This document shows positions 1 through 5,869 of a stretch of DNA of 14,010 bases, in pieces (position 1 is the stretch's first letter; each line of letters opens with the position of its first letter). The DNA comes from Candidatus Bruticola papionis. GTDB lineage: Bacteria; Vulcanimicrobiota; Xenobia; Xenobiales; Xenobiaceae. A model generated the notes under the pieces. That model was not told where the DNA came from. It did not search any database and saw only the letters and a list, made by a program, of their open reading frames with translations. The stretch covers positions 3,957 to 17,966 of the forward strand of contig DHKB01000017.1 in the NCBI GenBank assembly GCA_002407045.1. The letters run 5' to 3'. The position numbers were made by a program, and so were the translations under genes.

Positions 1-756
1 GGAGTTGTTAGACGTATTTGCCCTGTATTCTTTTTGCTTGATTGTTCAGGAAGCATGAATGGGCTTGAAATTGGGGCAGTAAATACCGCTATAGAGGATG
101 TTCTTCCCGTATTGGCTGATATGAATACTACCAACTCTGATACGGAAATAAGGGTAGCTATCTTGAAATTCTGCGGCGACAAATCTGATAACAGCGAAGT
201 GGTAGAATGGGTAACAGGTGATGATGGTTTAGTAAATTTAAATGGATATAATTGGAAATATCTTGATGCTTATGGGATAACTCCTATGGGTAAAGCTTTT
301 GAAAAGCTAAATGATGCCTTATCAGTTAAGCATGGCTTTATGAAAAGAGCTAGTGGATCTGTCGCTCCAGTACTATTTTTGCTTACCGACGGATGTGCTA
401 CCGATGACGCGGAAGCTGGTTTGCAACAGTTACAAAATAACAATTGGTATAAGCTTGCCGTAAGGGTCGCTATTGGATATGGCGGAAAATATGATCGAGA
501 TCTTTTGATTAAATTCACTCAAAATGAAGAGACCGTTATAGAAACAGACGATCCTACTGATCTTGCCAGGATGATTAAATTTGTCACTATTACCAGTTCA
601 ATGGTCGCCAGTAAAGGCAGCAGCAGTACAAAAACAGATGAGGGTATGAATAATACTGACAAAGCAGCTGAAGAAATTAGTTCTATGCTCAATGGATTTG
701 GGCCGGAAACCGCGGCCAGCGTTAGTGGAGCTTGTGATCCTAACGAAGAGTGGTAA
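1..756 (+). CDS. vWA-domain protein, TerY-like (5' end cut by window edge)
   Basis: The reading frame is open from base 1, so the gene begins left of the window and about 251 codons are visible. The TTG at base 34 is not the true start: it would remove the first beta strand just before the metal-ion-dependent adhesion site (MIDAS). The visible protein opens with RRICPVFFLLDCSGSM, a classic vWA strand plus the DxSxS motif (D14, S16, S18 in window numbering). The other MIDAS parts are present: T94 in a TPMG turn and D130 in LLTDG. The domain is therefore complete in metal ligands and ends near residue 195. A Ser/Thr-rich linker and a short tail follow, ending CDPNEEW. The RR-x-PVxxLLDxSGSM opening resembles TerY-type vWA proteins. 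No signal peptide can be judged. A PP2C gene follows 80 bases after the stop, as in TerY-P type modules. Role inferred: metal-dependent protein-binding partner of a phosphorylation switch. Confidence 0.88.
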   Translation, partial: GVVRRICPVFFLLDCSGSMNGLEIGAVNTAIEDVLPVLADMNTTNSDTEIRVAILKFCGDKSDNSEVVEWVTGDDGLVNLNGYNWKYLDAYGITPMGKAFEKLNDALSVKHGFMKRASGSVAPVLFLLTDGCATDDAEAGLQQLQNNNWYKLAVRVAIGYGGKYDRDLLIKFTQNEETVIETDDPTDLARMIKFVTITSSMVASKGSSSTKTDEGMNNTDKAAEEISSMLNGFGPETAASVSGACDPNEEW

Positions 757-836
757 TGAAAAACATTAAAAGTTTTTATAGAGGCTGATATTAAGTATTT
801 TTGTGTCAGTAGTCTTGATTTTTGTGGGCGGTTTTT

Positions 837-2801
837 ATGGATTACATAACTTTTGCGCATTCATCTTGGGGACCAAAATACAAGTCTAAAGGCTATGCTT
901 GCCAAGATTATTCAGATAAGCAAAGTTTTGGTCATGTCCAAATAATCGCTGTTGCCGACGGTCATGGCAGCAATGATTGCTTTCGCAGTGATATTGGCTC
1001 TGAGTTAGCTGTAAAAACCGCCTTCCAAATGATCTTTGAATATGAAGTTGAGGGGTGCTTCAGTTTTAATAGTGATGGGCAACAGTATTTAGATAGTGTC
1101 AATGCTGAAATGAAGGAGTTGCCTATTATTGAAGATGGATTGGAAGGCCAAAAACATGGTCTTTATGAAGAGAAAGCTCCTAGCGTTGATTATAATAGTT
1201 GGTTACAGGGACGCAAAAATGTCTATTCGGCTATGTCCTTAAAGACAGGTGGTGTAGAAGGTAAAAATTATGCTTATTTGGGCAACAGTTTTATAAAGTT
1301 TAGTGAAGATGGTATAAAGTCTTTTAAGTATCAATTTTGGAAAAGATGGCGTGCTGCCGTAAAAAAAGATTGGGATTCTAAACTTAGTATATATATCGAA
1401 GAATGTAAGTACAATTACGGAGATAATTACAAGCTTGAGGATTTAAATAATATTATCGAAAAACATGAAAGCCGTTTTCAAAAAGTCAGTAATAAGTACA
1501 AGGACAGATATTTAACTAAAGAAGCTGATAAGTACTTATATACTGCTTATGGTACTACCTTTCTTTTAGCTTTAAGTATTGAATCTCAAATTTTACTTTT
1601 ACAAATTGGAGACGGAACGTGTGTTGTAATGCAGAGGAATGGCACTTTTAGTGTTCCTGTCCCTGCCGATGAAAATAACTTTTTGAATGTCACTGTTTCT
1701 TTATGTGAAGAAGATGCGTACAAAAAGATAAGACATGCCATTTTAGACAATACCGTGCCTGAACTTGCTCCAGTGGCAGTATTTTTAAGTTCAGATGGCC
1801 TTGATGATTGTTATCCTGTATATCATAACGACAAGTATCTATATCGCTTGTATTATGAAATACTTAAAAAATTATCAGCTGATAGTTCTGCAAAGGCTTT
1901 AGATGAATTAAAGCAAGAAATTAAATATTCTTTACTTCCTAGTATGACTTCTCAAGGTAGCCAAGATGATATTTCATTGGCATTTCTTGTTGATAACGAT
2001 ATAAATGCTTTAAAAGAAGCTTTAGCTCATGTAAATCCTAATGATATAAACCCAGATTATGAAGATAAGCCGGAGCAAGATAAACAAATAGAACATGAGC
2101 CTAAGCTAGAAAAGCCGTCAACTGAACATATAACGGCAAAAGTAGTTACTAAAACTAAATCTCCTTTGGAAAAAGCTAGTCAAATGCTAATTCCTGCCAA
2201 TGATTATAGGAGGAAGAAAGATTATGACCGAGCGTTTGATGGGTATTATAGGGCTGCTGCTAAAGGAAATATTTTAGCTTATTACGGGCTTGGTTGGTGC
2301 TATGAAAATGGTAAGGGCGTTAAAATTGACAAAGTAAAAGCTTCAGAATGTTATGACAAAGTCTTTAGAGAACTGCGCATTCTACCTGCAAGCGAAATTA
2401 ACTGCCTTGCAGATGATAAACTTAGAAGATATGCTCAATATGTTTGGGGTCGATATTATGAAAAAATAGGTGAAAGCGAGAAGGCTAAAGATTGTTATAA
2501 AGCTTCTGCTAAACTTGAGTATGATGAAGCTCAATACAAACTTGGCTGCCTGTTATTAAAAGAAGGGCAAGTTGAAGAAGCAAAAGCGTGGCTAAGGAAA
2601 GCAGCTCAGCAAAGTTACCCTGAAGCTAGGCATAAGCTTGACGATATAATTAGTAAGGAAAAAGATCGCAATAGCAGGGAAGTCACACAGAGCCGTAAAG
2701 GAGGCCTTAGAATAATTGGCAAATACTGTCACATAATCGGCGCTTACTCGTACAGTTTGATGCCCAAACTAATATTTAACCCAGATAAAGGGAAGCATTA
2801 A
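837..2801 (+). CDS. PP2C-family Ser/Thr phosphatase with C-terminal Sel1-like repeats
   Basis: This is a predicted cytoplasmic metal-dependent phosphatase of 654 residues. I chose the ATG at 837; a TTG at 822 would add five residues, and a weak GGGCGG precedes the ATG. PP2C motifs in order are DGHG near residue 38, an ATTFLLAL-like strand, GDG where GDS is commoner, SSDGLDD, and SQDDIS near residue 375. These give the usual aspartate metal ligands. Between the DGHG segment and the central strands lies a long charged insertion (roughly residues 65-235) with a WKRWRAAVKKDW helix, which recalls the PP2C_2 group (PF13672). A charged linker follows, then Sel1-like helical repeats (about residues 450-605), for example YYRAAAKGN, YGLGWCYENGKGV and WLRKAAQQSYPEARHKL. 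Sel1 repeats normally bind proteins, so they may bring substrates or the vWA partner. It is probably cotranscribed with the vWA gene. The sampled coding sequence is AT-rich compared with genes further right. Substrates are unknown. Confidence 0.85.
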   Translation: MDYITFAHSSWGPKYKSKGYACQDYSDKQSFGHVQIIAVADGHGSNDCFRSDIGSELAVKTAFQMIFEYEVEGCFSFNSDGQQYLDSVNAEMKELPIIEDGLEGQKHGLYEEKAPSVDYNSWLQGRKNVYSAMSLKTGGVEGKNYAYLGNSFIKFSEDGIKSFKYQFWKRWRAAVKKDWDSKLSIYIEECKYNYGDNYKLEDLNNIIEKHESRFQKVSNKYKDRYLTKEADKYLYTAYGTTFLLALSIESQILLLQIGDGTCVVMQRNGTFSVPVPADENNFLNVTVSLCEEDAYKKIRHAILDNTVPELAPVAVFLSSDGLDDCYPVYHNDKYLYRLYYEILKKLSADSSAKALDELKQEIKYSLLPSMTSQGSQDDISLAFLVDNDINALKEALAHVNPNDINPDYEDKPEQDKQIEHEPKLEKPSTEHITAKVVTKTKSPLEKASQMLIPANDYRRKKDYDRAFDGYYRAAAKGNILAYYGLGWCYENGKGVKIDKVKASECYDKVFRELRILPASEINCLADDKLRRYAQYVWGRYYEKIGESEKAKDCYKASAKLEYDEAQYKLGCLLLKEGQVEEAKAWLRKAAQQSYPEARHKLDDIISKEKDRNSREVTQSRKGGLRIIGKYCHIIGAYSYSLMPKLIFNPDKGKH

Positions 2802-2831
2802 CATTTCTATTTGGCGGTAAGTTAAAAATAA

Positions 2832-2943
2832 GAACTTATTGGGAGTATAAGATGCAAAGAGAAACTCAAGCTAAAGATAAACGCCCTTAGGCTAGAAGAT
2901 CAGAAAAAGGCCTTTGATAATTTTGCATGTTTACGTCAAGCTG
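2832..2943 (+). pseudogene. possible decayed Sel1-like fragment
   Basis: Between the phosphatase gene and the convergent Crp/Fnr gene there is a frame open from 2832 to a TGA at 2941-2943 with no usable start. Its end reads EDQKKAFDNFACLRQAA, which looks like the first helix of a Sel1 repeat (compare the repeats of the preceding gene). The sequence beyond the stop is not a convincing continuation in any one frame. The call rests only on this short resemblance. The region also holds a 12-codon ATG frame (2852-2890) behind a GGGAG; it may be chance. I see no clear terminator between the two convergent genes. Confidence 0.2.
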
Positions 2944-2993
2944 CATGAAGCCTAATACGGCTGTGGTAGCCTCAAAGCGTACGTCGCCAAGTA

Positions 2994-3632
2994 TTATTGC
3001 AGCAAAGTAATTACGTTTTTGTGAAAGCTTATTAAGCCTTCGTCGCGCATTTTGCCTAGCTCTTTTGATAAGGCGCTGCGATCTAAATTGAGATAATCAG
3101 CTAGTTGCTGCCGATTAAAAGGCAGCGTCAAAACCTGGCTTTTTTGCTTAGCTGATAAATTTGCTAAATAGGTAAGCAAGCGCCCTCTAATAGTTTTAGG
3201 TGCAGTACAAAAAATGCGGTTAGAAAGCGTCAAGTTTTTGTGGGCGGCAATATTAAGCAAATTTTTCAGCAACTTTATATACCAAGAGCGGCTGCTGTTA
3301 TTATCTTTTAGCAGCGCTTTTATATTTACGAATAATATTTCGCTTTCTTTGTCGGCAATGGCCTCTACCATCATAGGTTCATGGCAAAAAGCGTAAGTTT
3401 CGGCAAAAATTTGACCTATGCCAATATGGCTTAAAATAGTTTTGCCGCCAGCTAAATCTAAGCTTTCGATATTGACGCTGCCTTTAACTACTATACCGAG
3501 TTCGCTGATTATCTGCCCGTAACGAAAAATCACAGCGCCTTTACTAAAGCTGCTTCGTCTTAAGCCAAATTGCATATCTAGCAATTCTTGTTCGTCTATG
3601 TGAATAAATATAGGTGAAGTTAATCTTTCCAT
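2994..3632 (-). CDS. Crp/Fnr-family transcriptional regulator
   Basis: This is a cytoplasmic DNA-binding regulator of 212 residues when started at the ATG at 3632, a usual Crp/Fnr length. A TTG at 3695 would add 21 residues, but it would place a perfect 14-bp palindrome inside the coding region and has no ribosome-binding site, so I prefer 3632. The N-terminal half is a cyclic-nucleotide-binding-like beta roll (FSKGAVIFRYG, then GSVNIESLDLAGGKTILSHI and GIGQIFAE). A long dimer helix follows, then a winged helix-turn-helix at about residues 170-203 (NRQQLADYLNLDRSALSKEL). Only two cysteines are visible, so there is no FNR-type four-cysteine cluster at the N terminus; the signal may be heme, a small molecule or something else. 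It diverges from an iron-sulfur protein gene, which suggests local control of that operon and of itself. Some family members of this kind (HcpR-like) respond to nitrosative stress; that link here is inference. Confidence 0.88.
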   Translation of the reverse strand: MERLTSPIFIHIDEQELLDMQFGLRRSSFSKGAVIFRYGQIISELGIVVKGSVNIESLDLAGGKTILSHIGIGQIFAETYAFCHEPMMVEAIADKESEILFVNIKALLKDNNSSRSWYIKLLKNLLNIAAHKNLTLSNRIFCTAPKTIRGRLLTYLANLSAKQKSQVLTLPFNRQQLADYLNLDRSALSKELGKMRDEGLISFHKNVITLLQ

Positions 3633-3645
3633 TTTTCTATTTTTC

Positions 3646-3659
3646 GTGGTTATAACCAC
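3646..3659. promoter_or_regulatory. perfect 14-bp palindrome, candidate operator for the divergent Crp/Fnr regulator
   Basis: GTGGTTATAACCAC is its own reverse complement. It lies 13 bases before the ATG of the Crp/Fnr gene and 64 bases before the ATG of the iron-sulfur gene. Crp/Fnr dimers bind palindromes of about this size. Its centre (3652.5) would sit at -41.5 for a transcript of the plus-strand operon starting near 3694; a TAGACT at 3682-3687 could be the -10 box for that start. This geometry fits class II activation of the plus-strand operon, and repression or autocontrol of the regulator. The operator role is inferred from position and symmetry. Confidence 0.55.
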
Positions 3660-3667
3660 CGATTTCT

Positions 3668-3699
3668 TTTCTTGGTTGTAATAGACTTTAGCCAAGAAA
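3668..3699. repeat. 8-bp inverted repeat in the divergent promoter region
   Basis: TTTCTTGG at 3668-3675 and CCAAGAAA at 3692-3699 are perfect complements 16 bases apart. The pair overlaps the region where the -10 box and start of the iron-sulfur operon are expected. It could be a second protein-binding site or a chance repeat. Confidence 0.3.
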
Positions 3700-3723
3700 T
3701 CAAGGAAGCGGAGGCAAAAAAAG

Positions 3724-4626
3724 ATGATTAGAAAGATTATTCACATCGACCAAGACAAATGCAATGGTTGTGGCGCGTGTGTAAGCGCTTGTCATGAAGG
3801 CGCTATCGGTTTAGTAGACGGCAAGGCCAAATTGCTGCGCGACGATTATTGCGACGGTTTAGGCGACTGTTTGCCTACTTGTCCTACTGGCGCTATTAGC
3901 TTTATTGAGCGCGAGGCAGCCGCCTACAATGAAGCAGCCGTTTTAGCTAATCAACAAAAGCGGCAAACTAAAAGTGCAAAAGGGCAAAGCGCTTCTTCAG
4001 CTTCTCAGGTTGAGCCAGATCAAGTTGCAGCTAAAATTACCTTACAAGCTGATGCGGCTGCCGGAGTAGGCGGCAATTGCATAAGCCTTGATCCTGGAAT
4101 CGGCAATTCTGGCGGTTGCAAAGTTGGTGGCTTAAATCCAGCAGGCCGTGTAGGCGGCTGCCCTGGCAAGATGGCTCGAGCTATAAAGCGCCAGATGGAA
4201 GCAAATTACGATACAGAAAGTTTCCAAGCTACGGTTCCCGGCCATATTAAGCCTATAGCCCAATTAGCTCAATGGCCTTGCCAAATTCGTTTAGTTCCCA
4301 TTAAAGCGCCTTATTTTCAAGGGGCTAAATTGCTTATCGCCGCTGATTGTACAGCTTATGCTTATGCCAATATCCACCAAGATTTTATGAAAGGAAAAGT
4401 TACCATTATTGGCTGTCCTAAACTTGATCCGGCAGAATACATCGAAAAGTTGCAACAAATTATTGCCAACAACGATATTAAAAGCGTAACCGTTTTGCGC
4501 ATGGAAGTACCTTGCTGCGGCGGTTTGGAGCAAGCAACTATTAGGGCGCTGAAAAATAGCGGCAAGTTTATCCCTTGGCAAGTAGCCACCGTTTCGGTTG
4601 ATGGCCGCATTTTAGAGCAAAGTTAG
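3724..4626 (+). CDS. ferredoxin-like 4Fe-4S protein with a Cys-rich C-terminal domain
   Basis: This is a 300-residue cytoplasmic redox protein. The ATG is set by GGAGG at 3710-3714. The N-terminal 60 residues are a ferredoxin-like unit. The first motif is complete (C13, C16, C19, C23). The second reads YCDGLGDCLPTCP, with C43, C49 and C53 but a leucine (L46) where the second cysteine of a normal motif would be. Standard ligand sharing then gives one full [4Fe-4S] site and a second site with only three cysteines. A poorly conserved linker follows (about 75-110), then more cysteines at C119, C132, C146, C209 (AADCTAYAYA), C231 (GCPK) and C264-C265 (EVPCCGG). The last three look like a conserved domain of unknown chemistry. 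The type occurs near Crp/Fnr regulators and hydroxylamine reductase in anaerobes; no hcp gene is visible here. It probably forms an operon with the cupin gene 48 bases downstream. The exact partner is unknown. Confidence 0.85.
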   Translation: MIRKIIHIDQDKCNGCGACVSACHEGAIGLVDGKAKLLRDDYCDGLGDCLPTCPTGAISFIEREAAAYNEAAVLANQQKRQTKSAKGQSASSASQVEPDQVAAKITLQADAAAGVGGNCISLDPGIGNSGGCKVGGLNPAGRVGGCPGKMARAIKRQMEANYDTESFQATVPGHIKPIAQLAQWPCQIRLVPIKAPYFQGAKLLIAADCTAYAYANIHQDFMKGKVTIIGCPKLDPAEYIEKLQQIIANNDIKSVTVLRMEVPCCGGLEQATIRALKNSGKFIPWQVATVSVDGRILEQS

Positions 4627-4674
4627 TACAATTTTTAGCACATAAAAACATGTAGCAGCATAGGAGGTACAATT

Positions 4675-5004
4675 ATGCATAAAATTAAGAATATTAGCCA
4701 AGCTGAAGTCCTCACTTTAAAAGAACAAGTCTCCTACCAGCCTGGCCAAGTTGTTAGCAAAACTTTGGCCCAAAATGGCTATGTTAGCGTAACTTTATTT
4801 GCTTTTGATAAAGACGAAGAAATTAGTACCCACGAATCGGATGGAGACGCCTTTGTTACTTGCCTTGATGGTGTAGGTAAAATTACTATTGACGGTACCG
4901 ATTACCAATTGCATGAAGGCGAATCGATCGTTATGCCTGCCAAACACCCTCATGCAGTATATGCTCAAGAGCAATTTAAGATGCTTTTAGTAGTCGTCTT
5001 CTAA
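4675..5004 (+). CDS. small cupin-domain protein
   Basis: This is a 109-residue single-domain beta-barrel protein of the cupin fold, cytoplasmic with no signal peptide. A strong AGGAGGT at 4662-4668 sets the ATG. The first cupin motif is relaxed: ISTHESDGDAFVTCLDG keeps one histidine but has Asp where the usual Glu follows. The second motif is GESIVMPAKHPHAV, with the expected proline-rich turn and metal-ligand histidine. The C terminus is hydrophobic (FKMLLVVVF). The ligand set looks incomplete compared with classic dioxygenases, so a binding or stress role is as likely as catalysis. It sits 48 bases behind the iron-sulfur gene with no terminator in between, so the two are probably one transcript under the divergent Crp/Fnr regulator. 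The substrate cannot be told from the sequence. Confidence 0.85.
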   Translation: MHKIKNISQAEVLTLKEQVSYQPGQVVSKTLAQNGYVSVTLFAFDKDEEISTHESDGDAFVTCLDGVGKITIDGTDYQLHEGESIVMPAKHPHAVYAQEQFKMLLVVVF

Positions 5005-5081
5005 GATAGTGAAAGCGTATCTATGCTCAGTTGTACAAAAAAGTCTATTGTGTGCATATTTTAGGCTAGATTTCCTTGATA

Positions 5082-5110
5082 TTTGTCCTATCTTTTGGTA
5101 GGGGGACAAA
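5082..5110 (+). other. stem-loop in the gap after the cupin gene
   Basis: TTTGTCC (5082-5088) pairs with GGACAAA (5104-5110), and CTA/TAG bases inside may extend the stem. No T-tract follows, so it is not a standard terminator for the cupin operon. It lies just before the candidate promoter of the lipoprotein gene and may be an end-of-message structure or a binding site. Confidence 0.25.
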
Positions 5111-5126
5111 GAACATTACGGCGAAA

Positions 5127-5156
5127 TTCACAGTGCTCAAGGTTAGATATTATAGA
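5127..5156 (+). promoter_or_regulatory. candidate sigma70-type promoter for the lipoprotein gene
   Basis: TTCACA at 5127-5132 matches five of six bases of the -35 consensus, and TATAGA at 5151-5156 could be the -10 box at 18 bases. An overlapping TATTAT at 5148-5153 matches better but gives a 15-base spacer. Transcription would begin near 5163, about 20 bases before the TTG start. Confidence 0.4.
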
Positions 5157-5182
5157 ATGGGCTAGATTCGAGGAATAAAGTT

Positions 5183-5797
5183 TTGAAAAAGCTAAACAAA
5201 CTAAGCGCGTTTATTGGACTAATGGTTTTACTTTTTGTCGTCAGCGCTTGTTCTGGTGTTAAGGACACAGAAGACGAAAAAGCCGTTCGCGAGACTTTCA
5301 AAAATTTTTGCCTTTGTGTTTACAATGAAGACGCAGAGCAGTCTCCAGTAAGTTTTTTCAGTCGACACGATAAAAAGATTGCCGTCAAGCTTTTCACCAA
5401 TGCAGTGGTAGAAGCTGCTGCCGAGCGTGGTCGCCACTTAAATGCCCAAGAAAAACAAATGCTAAAGCAAAAATTTATCGAGCGCTGGGATAGTGAAGCT
5501 AATGTTCCCAATTCGCCTATGAACCAAAATGCTAGAAAAATGGCTCAGCAAAATATAAACAAAATGTTGGAAGCTAATGACAAAACTTTTGACGATTTTA
5601 TAAAAATGCTAGAGCGTACTCCAGCTCAAAAACTTGGTTTAGTAATAGATCCCTCCGGTAAAAAGGCTTCTATAAAAAATATCTACTTCCGCAAAGAAGG
5701 TAACGAATGGAAACTTTCTATGCTGGAAAAAGGTCAAGACCAAAAAGAATTTAAGCGCATCATAAAGCAAGAAATGGCTAAAGTCTTAAACTTTTAA
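5183..5797 (+). CDS. predicted lipoprotein, DUF4878-like
   Basis: This is a 204-residue envelope lipoprotein. The start is TTG, supported by GAGGAA at 5170-5175 about eight bases upstream and by the perfect fit of the signal sequence. Residues 1-23 are a lipoprotein signal peptide: KK near the start, a hydrophobic core (IGLMVLLFVV) and a lipobox VSAC, so Cys23 should be lipidated. The mature part begins with a charged helix (EDEKAVRETFKNFCLCVYNED), has a middle rich in Lys, Asn and Gln, and ends in a strand pair (KKASIKNIYFRKEGNEWKLS). That order resembles NTF2-like lipoproteins of the DUF4878 sort, whose function is mostly unknown. The gene stands alone between its own promoter and a shared terminator. 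The family assignment is tentative; the lipoprotein call is firm. Confidence 0.8.
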   Translation: MKKLNKLSAFIGLMVLLFVVSACSGVKDTEDEKAVRETFKNFCLCVYNEDAEQSPVSFFSRHDKKIAVKLFTNAVVEAAAERGRHLNAQEKQMLKQKFIERWDSEANVPNSPMNQNARKMAQQNINKMLEANDKTFDDFIKMLERTPAQKLGLVIDPSGKKASIKNIYFRKEGNEWKLSMLEKGQDQKEFKRIIKQEMAKVLNF

Positions 5798-5815
5798 CCA
5801 AAAGCAAATATAAAT

Positions 5816-5868
5816 AAAATAAGCCGCTCGTGTAGAGTGCATTTGCAACTATACGAGCGGCTTATTTT
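5816..5868. terminator. bidirectional stem-loop terminator between convergent genes
   Basis: Bases 5816-5834 pair with 5850-5868: 19 pairs with one G-U, a GC-rich core (GCCGCTCG/CGAGCGGC) and a 15-base loop. The stem is flanked by A-runs on the left and T-runs on the right, so each strand reads as a hairpin followed by Us. It lies between the end of the lipoprotein gene (5797) and the end of the minus-strand membrane gene (5870) and can serve both. Confidence 0.85.
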
Positions 5869-5869
5869 A

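Noticed and set aside
34..36. TTG as the start of the vWA gene
   Set aside because: The frame is open to base 1 and the residues before the TTG (RRICPVF) belong to the first vWA strand, so the gene is truncated by the window.
757..836. AAAAAC/GTTTTT hairpin as a terminator between the vWA and PP2C genes
   Set aside because: The stem has a single G-C pair and no T-tract of note; the two genes are more likely cotranscribed.
1..2801. Tellurite-resistance operon
   Set aside because: vWA and PP2C genes alone do not make a tellurite-resistance locus; no TerB, TerC, TerD or kinase gene is visible.
2852..2890. 12-codon ORF behind GGGAG
   Set aside because: Too short to judge, no conserved feature and overlapped by another open frame; likely chance.
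2906..2915. AAAGGCCTTT palindrome as an operator
   Set aside because: A 10-base palindrome between convergent gene ends has no promoter context and is common by chance.
3693..3695. TTG as the start of the Crp/Fnr gene
   Set aside because: No ribosome-binding site, it extends the protein beyond the family's normal start, and it would place the perfect palindrome inside the coding region.
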